DNA from: Siphonodentalium dalli
Taxonomy: Eukaryota > Mollusca > Scaphopoda > Gadilida > Siphonodentaliidae
Length of the DNA: 64,000 bases
Reading direction: 5' to 3'
Assembly: GCA_032622095.1 (NCBI GenBank)
Contig: CP136068.1
Coordinates: 181,230,796 to 181,294,795, forward strand
Every line of letters starts with the position of its first letter. Position 1 is the first letter of the stretch. A program made the position numbers and the translations under genes. This document shows, piece after piece, positions 22,773 to 35,235 of this stretch. The notes beneath the pieces were generated by a model. The model had not been told where the DNA came from and made no database searches. It saw only the letters and a program-made list of their open reading frames with translations.

Positions 22773-23660
22773 TTATAAAAAAGTCAATAAGAAAGAACGT
22801 TCGGGGGCGTGTGAAACTTGCCACAAATGTGCATGTTCCAGTATATCGAGGCCGCACTTACCTTTGATGACTCTCATCTCATTGGTTAGAATCATGTCGA
22901 AGAGATTGACGAGGAAGTGTTGGTCGTCTTCGTTCAGCATGACATTCATCTCACTGCGTAGCCTGGACACCGTGCGGAGGATGTCTCTGAGATGCATCAA
23001 CTTCATTCCTCGGATGTCTGCTCTCGGTTTCGCGTACCCTATCCAGCCAGCACCCATATTGTGCTGCCCGCCCCTCTGGTTATTTGTCGCTCCTGCTCCC
23101 CCTCCATCGATTGGGAGTTGTACATCCTGTTGTTGTTCCCTCTGGTTATTTGTCGCTCCTTCTCCCCCTCCATCGATTGGGGGTTCTACTTCCTGTTGTT
23201 GTTCCCTCTGGTTATTTGTCGCTCCTTCTCCCCCTCCATCGATTGGGGGTTCTACATCATGTTGTTGTTCCCTCTGGTTAATTGTCGCTCCTTCTCCCCC
23301 TCCATCGATTGGGGGTTCTACTTCCTGTTGCTGTTCCCTCTGGTTATGTGTCGTTCCTGCTCCCCCTCCATCGATTGGGGGTTCTACTTCATGTTGCCGT
23401 TCCCTCTGGTTATTTGGCGCTCCTGCTCCCCCTCCATCGATTGGGGGTTCTTCCTGTTGCTCGTCTGGGACTTCTTCTTCGTCGTTCTCTACATTGATTG
23501 GAGGTGCCTCTGGCAGTTGCGTCGATGTGATTGGTTCAGGAGCCTCAGTGGGTTCACTGTACACATCGTTGCGCCGGAGGTCCCTTTCATCTGAAAGGCA
23601 TGGCATTTTATGTTCATTTAATTCATGTATAGTTACATGTAAGTTTCCGGAAGGTGACAT
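22773..23660 (-). CDS. Acidic ORF or exon with six 22-residue repeats
   Basis: The minus strand is open for 295 codons from ATG at 23660. An in-frame acceptor (catgcctttcag, exon base 23591) and a consensus donor (AAAG|GTAAGTG, exon base 22859) suggest the true exon is about 22859-23591, phase 1 at both ends. An acidic Pro-rich lead is followed by six copies of a 22-residue unit like VEPPIDGGGEGATNNQREQQ. A conserved-looking helical end follows (LRDILRTVSRLRSEMNVMLN, then DDQHFLVNLFDMILTNEM). The repeat DNA has a 66-nt period and is open in several frames on both strands; the splice signals and non-repetitive flanks favour the minus strand. It could belong upstream of the 13.8-kb membrane exon, but phase 1 does not join to it directly. 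No family recognised. Confidence 0.5.
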   Translation of the reverse strand: MSPSGNLHVTIHELNEHKMPCLSDERDLRRNDVYSEPTEAPEPITSTQLPEAPPINVENDEEEVPDEQQEEPPIDGGGAGAPNNQRERQHEVEPPIDGGGAGTTHNQREQQQEVEPPIDGGGEGATINQREQQHDVEPPIDGGGEGATNNQREQQQEVEPPIDGGGEGATNNQREQQQDVQLPIDGGGAGATNNQRGGQHNMGAGWIGYAKPRADIRGMKLMHLRDILRTVSRLRSEMNVMLNEDDQHFLVNLFDMILTNEMRVIKGKCGLDILEHAHLWQVSHAPERSFLLTFL

Positions 23661-24289
23661 GAAGACAGTCTAGCCTGACTATCTCCCCCATCTTTTATAT
23701 ATCTATTATGTAATTATTATGTTAACTATAAGAACACTCTTTGTGAGAATGAGATGGTTGGGGAATTGTACTTATATATCACGTTGAGCAGTAACATTGA
23801 AACAATGTTCTCCGCATTAACTAAAAAAATAGGTTCAATATTGTTTGATAACTATATAAACATAATAAAATAGCATACCTGAGTTGTTAGGTGATTATTG
23901 AATTGAAATGAATGGCATTATTGTTGCAAAATGCATAAAAGGTAAGTTTGTTCCTAGACATGTCTTCCACCTAGTCCAAAATATTGCCCAAATGATTCTT
24001 TTCCTCAATTCCAATAGTCCAGGGCTGCGCCCTCTAGCAAGTTTACGTACCACAGTCCAAACTGAGAAGTTCCTGACGCCCGCATGGTATGTGCCCCGAC
24101 ACCAACAGCTGCAGAGAATTTTCCACCGATTCTAGAAACAATTCCCACGGACAACTACATTCAAGTTGTGGACGCAGCAGATATCTGAAGAGATACATGT
24201 AAGTTGATGTAAGGTGTGCAACACCCGCCGATCAGCAAGGAGGTAAATGTATGCGTATCATATTATATGCATATTTCCACTCAAATGTG

Positions 24290-24600
24290 TGTCAATTCAC
24301 AAAGTGGAACATGAATTCAGGACTAAGGTTTGATCAACTTGGTTGAATTCGCACCATGACTGTGTGTCGTCGCTTGCAAGGCCCCAACAAATTGTATGGA
24401 AGTAACTTGCAACGCGCTACCAGAATGTCAACGAAAATTGGCGCTAGTAGCTCTTTCAAAATATGCTATAAATAGCATAAATACCAGGAATGGATGTTGA
24501 TTTTGTTACGTTCCTTGGAGTATATGGATGCAAGTTTGACTTATTTGTATGTGTGCAGAACGCGCCGACAACTTGGCGAATTTCTTATGTGACTGAGTCA
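24290..24600. repeat. Dispersed element related to 45930-46445 and 56875-57100
   Basis: Shares gtggaacatgaat-cagga, aatggatgttgattttgtta and gtatatggatgcaagttt with the element near 46 kb. The left part resembles 56895-56960. A diverged non-autonomous element. Confidence 0.6.
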
Positions 24601-24789
24601 TCACTGTATACATGTAGCATGCTGTCAGACTAAATAAAATCATTTAGGTACGTAGTGATGGTTTGTTGCAATACATTTTGAAAAATTAATATTTCATCAA
24701 CAAAGCTATAGAGCTTCAAATTATTGGAATCTTTGAAAAGTTAGAGCAATCATCTAGTAATTCCGTTTGCTTGTTTCTTGCGGACATTT

Positions 24790-25010
24790 TTTGATCGATA
24801 TCACATATTCGAATTATTGTTATACCGGTAACTAAATACTTTCTATTTTGTGATATCAACAATTCGATTTTGTGGTATTCAAAAATTAATTTAAGATATC
24901 ACAAATTGGAATTAGTGATATCTTAAAATCATTTTTGTGATATCATAACATATTTAATGATATCATATATTCGATTTTGTGATATCATATATTCATTTTG
25001 TGATATCACA
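24790..25010. repeat. Minisatellite of 'ttttgtgatatca' units
   Basis: About ten copies of (t)gatatc(a) spaced 15-30 bp apart, as in attcgattttgtgatatcat. The palindromic TGATATCA core is regularly repeated although the spacers drift. More gatata words occur at 25595-25630. Confidence 0.75.
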
Positions 25011-25064
25011 GCCGAGTGTATTAGATATAGAGGATCTGCAGTGAGTTATGTAGGGATATAAGAG

Positions 25065-25145
25065 TTTATGAAACGAGTTTTATAAATTTGATTCACGACG
25101 AGTCGTAGAAGGGTTGTGAATCAAATCTATGAAACGAGTTTCATC
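25065..25145. repeat. Foldback hairpin
   Basis: atgaaacgagttttataaat and atttgattcac pair with gtgaatcaaat and atgaaacgagtttcat around gacgagtcgtagaagg. Both inverted and direct copies of atgaaacgagttt are present. Confidence 0.65.
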
Positions 25146-25794
25146 AAAATCTGACATCCCAACACAACGAGTTGAAGATTTTGTATATCACATGAAAGAA
25201 TATAGAGCCTTTTGCCTTTTTAACAAATCAAAATCGTTAAAAGAAGTTGCAATATGCATACATTTACATCTTTGGATGATACGCTTCACAACCGTATACG
25301 AGAGTATTGTGCTGTCTGGGGCTGGCGATGGACAATACAGTCCCTCAATTTGCCTCTTTGTTTGTGTGTTTATCTGCGTTGGACAACGAAGTTGGACAAT
25401 GATTTAACTTTAATGAACAGAGCAATCAGTTTGCATTATCTGGTGTTGGTGTCATGCGCGGCTTGTCGAAATAGTATTAATCCGCCTGAATCAATGTAAA
25501 TTATAAAGACGCGCGGTCATTTTGCGCGATACCAAGTGATATGCACGGGAAGCACGCGCCTATTCTTAACTAGCGAGAGATAAGGAAATGGATTTTTTAA
25601 TGATATAATAAGGGTTTCTTGTGATATAACAATATTTAAATTTTCATGTTTTCTTAAGGAATCAACTACATCTCAATTTAACCCTTTCATGGGGTCCATG
25701 GTGGGAGCCCTGCCGGTGCAGCATTAAAGATCATATGCCATATCTAGGGAGCCTCGCATATATATAAGATAATATACAGTTATCGCCCGCGATT

Positions 25795-25908
25795 GAGTGA
25801 GACATGGGGATTTGTCGCCCGCTCGAGACCTGGAATGTCACCCGAGGGCCGCCAGGCCCGAGGGTGACATTCCAGGTCGAGAGCGGCGAAAAATCCCCGT
25901 GTCTCACG
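25795..25908. repeat. Near-perfect foldback, 'cgcccgctcgagacctgg' family
   Basis: gtgagacatggggatttgtc ... cctggaatgtcacccgaggg is mirrored through a gccgccaggc centre to end gtgtctcac. The stem is over 50 nt with few mismatches. Same family as 1131-1215. Confidence 0.85.
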
Positions 25909-27142
25909 AAAACAAGGGTGATAACTGTTTTGTTATCTGACAAAGGAGTACACACGAACCTCCTTAATAGCAGGCATAAATGCGCGCATATATTCTTTAA
26001 TCCAGTTCGAAAAGTTAATTTTATGTTGGAATCATCGCTATTTAGAAAATAAAACATTCATAATCTGGATCAATTAACAGACCCGTCATTCGCGCAACTA
26101 TTCTCCGGTCAGTTTGCTGGTTGCATGGTGGAAATCGGTTCACGGAAAGAGGAGCAAAGCAATTTCGAAGTTGAGTAGCCATGCAGCGAAATGTTCGGTT
26201 TCGTTTCAAATTTTAATGGCAGTGAAGACGCCGACAGACGTGTTCATTTCCAGATTGCTAAAATGTGAAACTAACACGTTGTAGTGGTGCAAAAAGAAAA
26301 TGACATATGTCACAGATTGTTACGCAACATACGGGTATTCTCTTAAGTCTGAGGAATGTATTGAAGAAAAGAAATAATCAATTGATAAACAGCAAAGAGT
26401 GGCTATTTGATCAAGCACATAAACGTAGTTGTAACGTATGTACATCGTATGTGCTATTGTCTGCAGCAAATACCAACTGCATAATAAGTTAAGGTTTATC
26501 TATTTGTCCCACGGTCTTTATTATTGATATAAAAAGGTCCAATAGGAATATTACACCTTATAACAGATATGTGTCTGTGATAACACCATTTATACATAGC
26601 GTGCTTTAATAGCAAATAAAAAACACACGATTATGCAAATTACCAAACACCACAGTTCGCGGTTGTTATGAACCATTGGGGTTTATAAAAACAGTGTTTT
26701 TCGAAATTATCAGAGAGCTGTCAGAGAATCTCTGCGTGGTGAGCTCTTCGTAGTTCTATGTTTACTAGTAACAGCTGAGCGGTCAATAACTGAGACAATG
26801 TTACCCTCGAGGGTAATATGGTGATTTATCGCCCGCCATGTGACCACTCTCGGCCAATCAGAAGAGAGGAAAATGGGAAGAAGGATAACAATACACTTTA
26901 TTACACGCTTGTTCCCAGAAGTACAGTGTTATTGCTGTTCCATATTTACAAATACGAATGGAACGTATGTTCCATACGCATCTCGTTGACGAAAAATGAC
27001 GTACGTGACGTTCGCCTCAACCATGAAACCGGAATTATACAATAAAAGCATCATCGCACATGACAAAACACGCCCTCTATGTGCCTAAATAAACATTCCT
27101 TAGCCTGTATTTTTAATGCACGGATTCTAGGACGTGAAGCGT

Positions 27143-27318
27143 GTAATAAACACAGAACGACACGATGTGTAAATGGGTTTGTCGATACGGCACTCGTGCT
27201 GTCGCGGAAGGATAGAACTCGAGGCGCGAGCGCCTCTCGTTCTATCTCCTTCCGCGACAGCACTCGTGTCGTATCGACAAAACCATTTACACATCGTGTC
27301 GTTCTGTGTATTTATTAC
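27143..27318. repeat. Long near-perfect foldback (176 bp)
   Basis: gtaataaacacagaacgaca on the left is mirrored by tcgttctgtgtatttattac on the right. The stem continues through cgatgtgtaaatggttttgtcgata and the ctgtcgcggaaggatagaac arm to a cgaggcgcgagcgcctcg centre. The stem is about 85 nt with only a few mismatches. No ORF. Confidence 0.9.
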
Positions 27319-27723
27319 ATGATCCTACCCCTGTTCCATTCAATAAATCCATTATATAAATTGTGATGTTAAACGTTCGCTTACTAATAGGAAATAGTGC
27401 CAGATGACCTTTGACTTCCGGTTTGTCGTCTGTTTACATTCCGTACGCTACGTCTCAAAATACTATGGGTTCCAATATTTCCCCAACAAACTATAATGAA
27501 TGAAGAGCTTGAAAAGTTATGTAAATATACGCCATTAAGTACGCCAAAGAGTCATTATTTATCTGGTACTATTTCTGTACGTGGGCAAACAACGCATAGT
27601 TACGCGAAACGTCGTCGCGTGCCTTATACTATAGAAGACAATGTTAGTTTCGCGTCCTATTTGTCTATTTAAGTGTGTTTTGTCGATGTTTTGATCATGT
27701 AATAAATATAATCTACAATTCGT

Positions 27724-27840
27724 CCCAGATTATAGCGGCGTTTACAAAACATTGTCCAGTAAATTAGGTCTGGTCCTCGCCAAAGCTCGGTCCAGTCCGA
27801 ATTTACTGGATTCGTTTTGTAAATTCCGCTATAAACTGGG
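27724..27840. repeat. Foldback hairpin (117 bp)
   Basis: cccagattatagcggcgttt pairs with aaattccgctataaactggg, and gtccagtaaatt pairs with aatttactgga. The loop is ggtctggtcctcgccaaagc. Confidence 0.85.
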
Positions 27841-28744
27841 TACTCGTATCTCATAGTATCTTTCTATGTTTTTCAATACCTCTTGGCCTATATATAGATT
27901 TATATTTCAATAAAAAAAAACAACTGGGAATTTTAATAGCAGGGAAATCAGGAATACAATTCGTTAGGTGTCCTGTTAATCTGTATCATATTTTAATATG
28001 GCAGACATGATGTCTATGTATATCATGTGCGATATATCAGCCCAACAAAATCAGCGCTTAGTAGGAAACTGGAGTGATCACCAGGATGAAAAAAATTAAA
28101 ATTAAAAAGCAATTAATTCCCTACCGTGACCTACCCTACGCCCGGAATGTCCCAATTTAGCAGAACCACTGATATTTGTTCTTTATGGCTTATGGTTAAG
28201 TTTACTAAAATCAAATCAAATTTGCAAATCCTAGCTTGGATGTGCTCATGTGAACAAAGTTTAATAGATTTAATAGCCTTTATATTAAGTCTGCCAATAA
28301 GTTGTCTTTGAAGTAGATCGATGAAAGAGTAGATAATGGTGATGGTTAGTATTGTGTACACTACAAAATAACCCAATTAAAATGCGGAATGTATCTCAAA
28401 AGCGAAACATAATTGCCATTATAACGAACAACGGACACAGAAGCGATAGAATAGGACCACATCAGAATAATGGCCATCAACACGAGCGTATCACTTTGAC
28501 ACGGTGCATCTCTGATGATCCAAGAAGTTTCGTTATGGCGAGGTTGGATCAGATAATGCAAGACAATATGCGTTTAATATAAATCAGAATCGCTTCAGCG
28601 TTTCAGCAGTGATGCTCGTAATAAAATACAAAGGGTGTTGATTGGATTAGAGTGGTGTTTGTTGTACGGATATGGAACAGCCGTTCCATCCTGATAGTCC
28701 CCTTAAGGTATTGATCACCATGTATGCATGCCATATGCATATAT

Positions 28745-29312
28745 ACCGTTGTATACAGGGGGGGGGTGAAAAAAAAAAATTCCGGCACGTATGCCGGGGT
28801 GGGTGGGTGATCAAAGCCACCAACAAGCAATTTTTTCCGCAACTAAAAAAAAAATTTCCTGCTTGTTTTTTAGTGTTTTGGCAATGAGTTGGGCTTCAAA
28901 CCCACTTTGAATGCGAGAAATAATGTAATTCTAACTGTAAACTGACTGCAGGCAGTTATCGTGTTGTATTTTGTTGCAAATTTTGAAATCCAAGATGGCC
29001 GCTGGCAGCCATGTTTTTTTTGCCGAATGACCTCAAAATAACTCATTCCTATTTACATGTCCATGTTAACATCCATGATAAATAGTATGCACAGAAATTC
29101 ATATACAGCTGTTTACAGTAAATTTTCCCCCGCAAATCTCTGTTTTAGTGTTAAAAGGGGGGGTGGGTGTCAAAATATGGTCGGAAAAAACTGTCGAAAA
29201 CGGAAAAAAATTTGGCGGTGGGGGTGGGTGGGTACAAAAAATGATCTTAAGGGAAAAAATGCCATACGTGCCTGAATTTTTTTTCCGACCCACCCCCCCG
29301 CTGTTGTATATG
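28745..29312. mobile_element. MITE with purine-rich inverted ends
   Basis: The left end, ttgtatacagggggg, then a poly-A run and ttccggcacgtatgcc, is mirrored on the right by ggcatacgtgcctgaa, a poly-T run and cccccccgctgttgtata. The element is about 570 bp with ORFs only by chance. A possible direct repeat, ttgtata, flanks it. Flanking words (gatcac-atttatgcatgccata) recur on both sides. Confidence 0.7.
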
Positions 29313-29576
29313 TAAACATCTATACATTTTATGCACCTGTGATTTACATATGTAATTTGTATATGAGCTTACTCATCCTTGTTAATAATTATTAATTATT
29401 GATCACTATTTATACATGCCATATGGATATATACCGTTGTGTGTATATTTGTATGATTATACATCTACAGATTGTATATATGCACCTGTGATTTACATAT
29501 GTATATGAGCTTATACTCACCCTTGTTGATAATTATTCATCTATATAATCTTTATTTGATAACATATTGACACCAG

Positions 29577-29690
29577 GTTGGTCCAGGTCTTCTCGTGCTG
29601 AGGCCGACTGGGATTTTGGGATGGCGAGATGCTGGCACCTCGCCATCCCAGTATCTTGGCTGGATTTAGTACGAGAGGACTTGGACTAAC
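29577..29690. repeat. Foldback hairpin containing an rRNA-like word
   Basis: gttggtccaggtcttctcgt pairs with acgagaggacttggactaac, and gggatggcgag pairs with ctcgccatccc around a atgctggcac loop. The right arm contains ttagtacgagaggac, which resembles the sarcin-ricin loop of large-subunit rRNA. No other rRNA sequence is present. Confidence 0.8.
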
Positions 29691-29798
29691 AACAGGTATA
29701 TGCTATATTTATACTTTCACCAGCATTTCACGGATAAACCTCATATTGTTATAATGCCACCAAAACTTGAATTAATATTATTAAAATGATATTCGTAT

Positions 29799-31430
29799 TT
29801 GTTTCCACGCATACGTATCAATCTTCCGCACGACAACATCAACATATGGCGATACCAGGGCGTACATTACAACAATTCAGAAATTTCAACTATGTCTGCA
29901 AATAGCATAACTTTGAGTGAGGTTAGGGATACGCGTGCACAAGATTTCGCGGCAAAATGGTCTCAAATAGAAGGAGATGAATAACATCCAACTTTGGAAT
30001 CAAAATACATGCCAATATTTCTCGCCTACACAGGGTAAAAAAATGCTCTCAAATAATATAAAATTCTCTATCTTCGGACTAAACTGCAGAAGCCTTAACG
30101 CAAATTATGGAGATCTAAAAAACCTACTTTGTGATTTGAAAACAGAAGAAAATTTGTTCGATGTTATAGCCCTAACAGACATATTCAAAGTGCATAGTTC
30201 TTCAGATTTTTCACTTCCAGGATATCACCCCTTAGAATTCAAATCTCGACCTGATGGTGACGATGCCAGAGGTGGTGTTGGTATTAATATTAAGGAAAAT
30301 CTTCAATATAAACCCAGACCAGATTTGACAATATTTATACCACACGTAATAGAAACATTATTTATAGAAATACACCGAGGAGCGAACGATAATTATATAA
30401 TAGGATGTATTTATAGACCGAACACAGCACCAAAGGCCGACTTGGACACATTTTTGTTGAAATTCGATAATATATTAGAACAATTGAACAATGCCAAGTC
30501 TTACATAATAGGAGACCTCAACATCAACCTCTTAAATTTCGACACGCATAACAAAAACTAACGATTTTATAAACAATGTCTTCACTAGAGGATTTGTGCC
30601 CATGATAACGAAACCGACAAGAATGACTGAGCACTCTGCTACCCTAATTGATCACATCTATACCAACAAAGTACAAGGTGGTCACCAAACAGGGATAATT
30701 ACTTGCGACATCTCCGATCATTTCGGTATATTCCTCTCCGAATCAAACAAACACAAACCCATAAAAACCCCCTCATAAAAAGCCACGTACAGGAACTACA
30801 CCCCAAATAATGTCAACATTTTCAAAAACTTGTTAAAATCATGTAAATTCGACTCAGTTCTCAGTTGTAACTCCCCTAATAAGGCATATGAATTGTTTTG
30901 GACATATATATGAACGCGCATGATCTAGCTTTTCCTCTAATAACACGAAATGTACCAAAAAAATATATAAAGCGCGAACCATGGATGACACCTGGACTAA
31001 TCAAATCCTCTATTACTAAGCAAGAATTATACTCTAATAAACTGAAGGCACCATCAGAAACAAATAAAATCGCCTATTTAAATTATCGTCAATTATACAA
31101 TAAACTAATAAGGAAATGTAAAAATAATTATTATTGCGATAGTCTAGAAAAAAATAAGAATGATATAAAAAACACATGGAAAATTCTTTAAAATGCCATC
31201 AATAAAAATCTAAAATCATGCAACTACCCTCAGACATTTAATGATAACGATACAGAGCTATCTGACCCAAACATAATAGCCGAAAAATGCAATGACTACT
31301 TTTCAACAATCGGTCGAAACACCAGCAACTCTATACACACTGAAAATGACGCAAATTTCACTGATTATCTTCGAAATAGGCGAACAAACGAATTTGAAAT
31401 CGAAAAACTCCGGACAAATTTGTGACCACG
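29799..31430 (+). pseudogene. LINE 5' portion: ORF1 end and apurinic-type endonuclease
   Basis: A short upstream ORF (29799-29984) overlaps the next start as ATGAATAA, a common LINE ORF1/ORF2 layout. ORF2 (from 29977) reads an APE-type endonuclease: FGLNCRSLNANYGDL, VIALTDIF, GGVGINIKENLQY, IGCIYRPN, IIGDLNINLLNFD, and after a frameshift near 30557 KPTRMT-ATLIDHIY and the SDHFGIF catalytic block. The usual catalytic Glu of the LTE-W motif is Asp here (LTDIF). The linker to RT continues (KREPWMTPGLIKSS to about 31430) with stops at 30777 and 31189 and a frameshift near 30890. The RT domain is missing. Dead fragment, CR1/L2-like by general motif style. Confidence 0.85.
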
Positions 31431-32700
31431 CACTGTCGCACTGCATGGCGGACGACAGACGGACGACGGACTGCTAGATAAGCTTATTCCAGTATACCCC
31501 ATAAACATTTGTTGCGGGCGGGGGGGGGGGGGTATAAAACAAATCTGCACGAGAAGGCGAAACGAACCGCGTCACGTTGTTCCAGAGAACCATTTTCGAT
31601 TTTCAACGAAGCGGTAAACGTTTATTTGAATCATCATTTTAACGTTTTTGCTTTGGAGTGGAAAGACTGGAGAGTTTCACACGTACGGGAGTGGCTGACT
31701 GACATGATATGGTCTGCCAGAGTTGATGGAGGTTTTTGGAGGCGCTCAATATTGTATGACTTAGATTATAATTGTGTGCCTGTTGTTACATTATAACTTG
31801 TATTCTGCTCAGTCTGTTGACTCGAAAACTCGAAATTTCAATCTTGTAAACAACAATGCATATTCTTATACTTGTGTAGCAGATGCTGATTTTCTGTTAC
31901 TCCAAAGAGAGATAACTCTAATATGATATGCTCATCTCCAACCTTGATGCATATAATGGGACTTTCCTAGTTCATATGTCATATTCAAGTTTAGAACTAT
32001 TTGAATGTATAAGACCGACTCTCGTGTTTGGATATTCAGATGGAACTTGGTTTTATTTGCCGCTAGCTCACCCTAGGCCTATAGCTGTTAAAGACATATT
32101 GATGTGGGCTTATTTCGGCGAATGAAACTGATATGTTAAAGCAGTTAACATATCGACAATGTCCCAGTCTCTATTTCCATGGACTAGAAGAATGTATACA
32201 CACTATTTTACCATTGGGACAAACGTTGCACTACCGACGACTCGAATTCAATTCGAATCGAATTAGACTCGAGTTTAATTATAAATTCGTCTGTTGAAAC
32301 AAACGTCGCATTTAATTCAAGACGAATCCAAATGATTTCTTAAAATGGCACAAAGCGTTGGTGAGGGTTTTGGTCAAAACGTCTAAAATTTGAACTTATA
32401 TATCAATTCTAAAACTTAAAATTTAGTGAGAAAATGTGGCCTTTGAGTAATGCTTTGACTTCCATGCGACGAAATTAATGTTAATATTCTGAGGAGTGGA
32501 AGTTATTGGTTTTATATAGTAGCTATTTCGTAGGTATTTGACACATATTTTAGGTCGGACACGATTCTATAGGTGGTATTTTTCTCTGAACCTGTCTGAA
32601 AGAAGTCAGGTCCAGTTTATTTGTATACTAAAACGTTGTGCCTTTTTAACAATAGATATAGCAAGTTGAGGTCAACCCTGGATAACACTATATTGCGTCA
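31431..32700. other. No gene recognised; poly-G and palindromic words
   Basis: Contains a run of about 14 G at 31518-31532 and, near 32235-32285, the palindromic stretch gaattcaattcgaatcgaat, whose words (cgactcgaattc, gaaacgtcgcattt) recur at 33555-33600. No supportable exon. Confidence 0.4.
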
Positions 32701-33480
32701 ATATGCCTATCTAAAACCATATTGTAAAATAAACATGGCGGGCAGGGACGTATAGCTAGAGGGTCTCCGTTGTGGGGGGGGGGGGGGGTGGGCTAATAAA
32801 TTTGCGTAATTAACTTTGCACCCCGCTTGGCTATTCCTACACATGCCTGAAGTAGACTTGTGATCATGCACTGGGTGGACCATGGTTCTACCAGTATAAG
32901 AGAACTTAGAGATCTGAACCTGAAAATCCGATATAGTTGGGCACGGTGGGAGAAAGGTTTTGATATCTGAACATGATTTGCAAAAACCTATACTAGTAGC
33001 ATCTATACTGGTCTCAAACTTTCCAAGTGTTGAAAACTTCCAACCCGACACCCCCACGAAGATTGGAAAATTTCCAACTGATGACCATTTAAGTTCACAA
33101 TTTTGAACAAAAGCATAGGAAAATAATTAGCAGTTTTTGTTTTGTTTGTAACATATTTATTGTGTCTCCCAATATATATACAGTATTGACAATTAAATGA
33201 TGATGAGGAGGTAATGAATGATGAGGGAGTAACCACTGGGGATTGGAGCACAAGTTATGCAACTTAGACTATAAAGCTCCTCTCCCCAGTTTTTTTTCGC
33301 TGGCCACGGGGGCCACGAGGGATCAGGCCATAAGCTTCCCGACTGATGGCCATTTCAGTCAATTTTTTGGACCAAAAGTAGGAAAATATGCAAATGTTGG
33401 TCTAAAACAACATTTTTCCCAATAATTCATTGTTGGAATATCAAATTACCAAAACAATTCCAACCTATCGTTGATGTGAA
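32701..33480. repeat. Unclassified dispersed repeat debris with poly-G run
   Basis: Includes a G run at 32765-32782 and words such as gaaaacttccaacccgacac. Loosely similar words occur near 46990-47130 (next to another G run) and 51080-51270. The boundaries cannot be set by eye. Confidence 0.35.
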
Positions 33481-35235
33481 ATTTGCACACGTCCATGCAT
33501 AGTAGCGGGTATATCCAAACGGAATAAAAATTTATATGTGCGTCTACTCGCATTTAATTTGAAACGTCGCATTTTCGTCGACTCGAATTCACATGCCACC
33601 AAATTACGTCATACTCTTGGGATCCAACTAAGCATATTAATGTTTGGAAAAGTTGCCACCCTGTATGGTATTTATTTGGGTCCGTATATATGTTTATTTA
33701 AAAAGTGGGATTGTTGGAAAATTGTAAATTTGTAAATATTTACTTATTTCTTCGGGACGAAACACTTGCAGCAATGATTTTGTCAAAAAGAGTCACTGCA
33801 TATTATTTATTTCATGTATATAATAATAATCTGAACACTTCAACGGATGGTTGTTTCAATTTCATGTCACTTTAATATATATTATAGACTGGGGAGCAGC
33901 TTATTTAGAAATCTAACATGATTGAGATCAAACCGAGGCTATGTGCACTTAGGTTTGGTCCTGATGGACGCAGGTATAGCTCACAGACATCCATTATGTG
34001 TGTACCCGAGCGTACATCGCCCTCTGCTCACAATAACCCCGATCTCTCGCATTTAATCGTTAGGTCTTACTTGCGGCCTGTTGACAATCGAATTATAACG
34101 GCGTCATTTTCAGCCCCAAGACATGACTCAAAAGTCTTGGAAAAATACCCCACAAGTTTCAACACAAGCGAGGATCGAATTGAATTGGAGTGTCGATTGT
34201 TTTTCAATTGAGACAAACATGTCTTTCCCATTATAGGTCTTTTGTGCAGACTTAACGCAAATATCCGGCTAATCCGCGGTTGATGTTCCAATGATGTGTG
34301 TTTATATACACTTTTCAGATGTGTGCCCAAGATCGGGAAGCGATAATATTTGTTGCTTTTAAAATACACACACGTCTCTAATAAGTTTTCCGTTCTAATA
34401 AAAATGAGAGCCCTTCCTGTGAAATCCGCAGGCAATTCTTCAAGGATTGGCCATTTATAAACGGACAATCCGTACCTAAAATGTTCGTTAATTAATGGAC
34501 AATCCGACCACGCGTGGCACGCGAGCTTGCATGGGATTGTCCACTAAATGACGACATGTATAGCTAATCCTGCATGTTAGCTTCATATTTAATATAAAGG
34601 GCAATAACTCTATAAAGAATGTTAATTTACTAAATAACGGCGATTTGTATGAGAAGAAGTGTTTTTGACGAAATAACGGAGATATTTGAAGAAGTGTTTT
34701 AAAGAGCGTGACTGACATTACATATAGTATGTAGATTTCTAAAAAATAATTTCCCCAAATGGACATCAGGCACAGGAATATAAACCAAAGATGTATTATA
34801 GCGTCCACGACCTATTTAAATACTGAAATACTACAGGCCAATCTAAAATAATTGTTACTATCTGCTCAATTACTTACAAGCCACTTTGGGCATATATTTT
34901 AGTAGCGCATGTGGGTTAACAATGGTATATGCTTTCATCACTAAAATGATGAATATGACAGAGAGAAAAACTGTTTTCAATAACTTGAATACCATATTAA
35001 ACTATCAGATATTCAAACTGTTTTAGTCAATATTCAAGAATTAATTTTTTCACAAATTTCATTCTCCGTCGTGGAATTGCCCATTTGAGAAAGATCTTTA
35101 TTTATCTTCCGCTTTTGGATTTGCTACGCGCCTGGAAACGACAGAAAGTGTTGTACATGGGTATAATACTATATACGATATAAGAACACTGAAATTATTA
35201 GAACAATCGTGTAATTAATTTATTGGCATACTTAC
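33481..35235. other. No gene recognised
   Basis: AT-rich sequence downstream of the signal-peptide exon on the minus strand, hence probably its first intron. Short ORFs at 33918-34211 (plus) and 34067-34468 (minus) overlap and have no recognisable domain or splice support. Confidence 0.35.

Noticed and set aside
22714-23673. Plus-strand ORF of 319 codons opposite the repeat exon
   Set aside because: It is open because the 66-bp repeat lacks stops in several frames. The flanking sequence is Ser/Arg-rich without domain, whereas the minus strand has good splice signals.
29660-29690. A large-subunit rRNA gene fragment
   Set aside because: Only about 15 bases match; no neighbouring rRNA helices are present. 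Reported as a finding, not as an rRNA feature.
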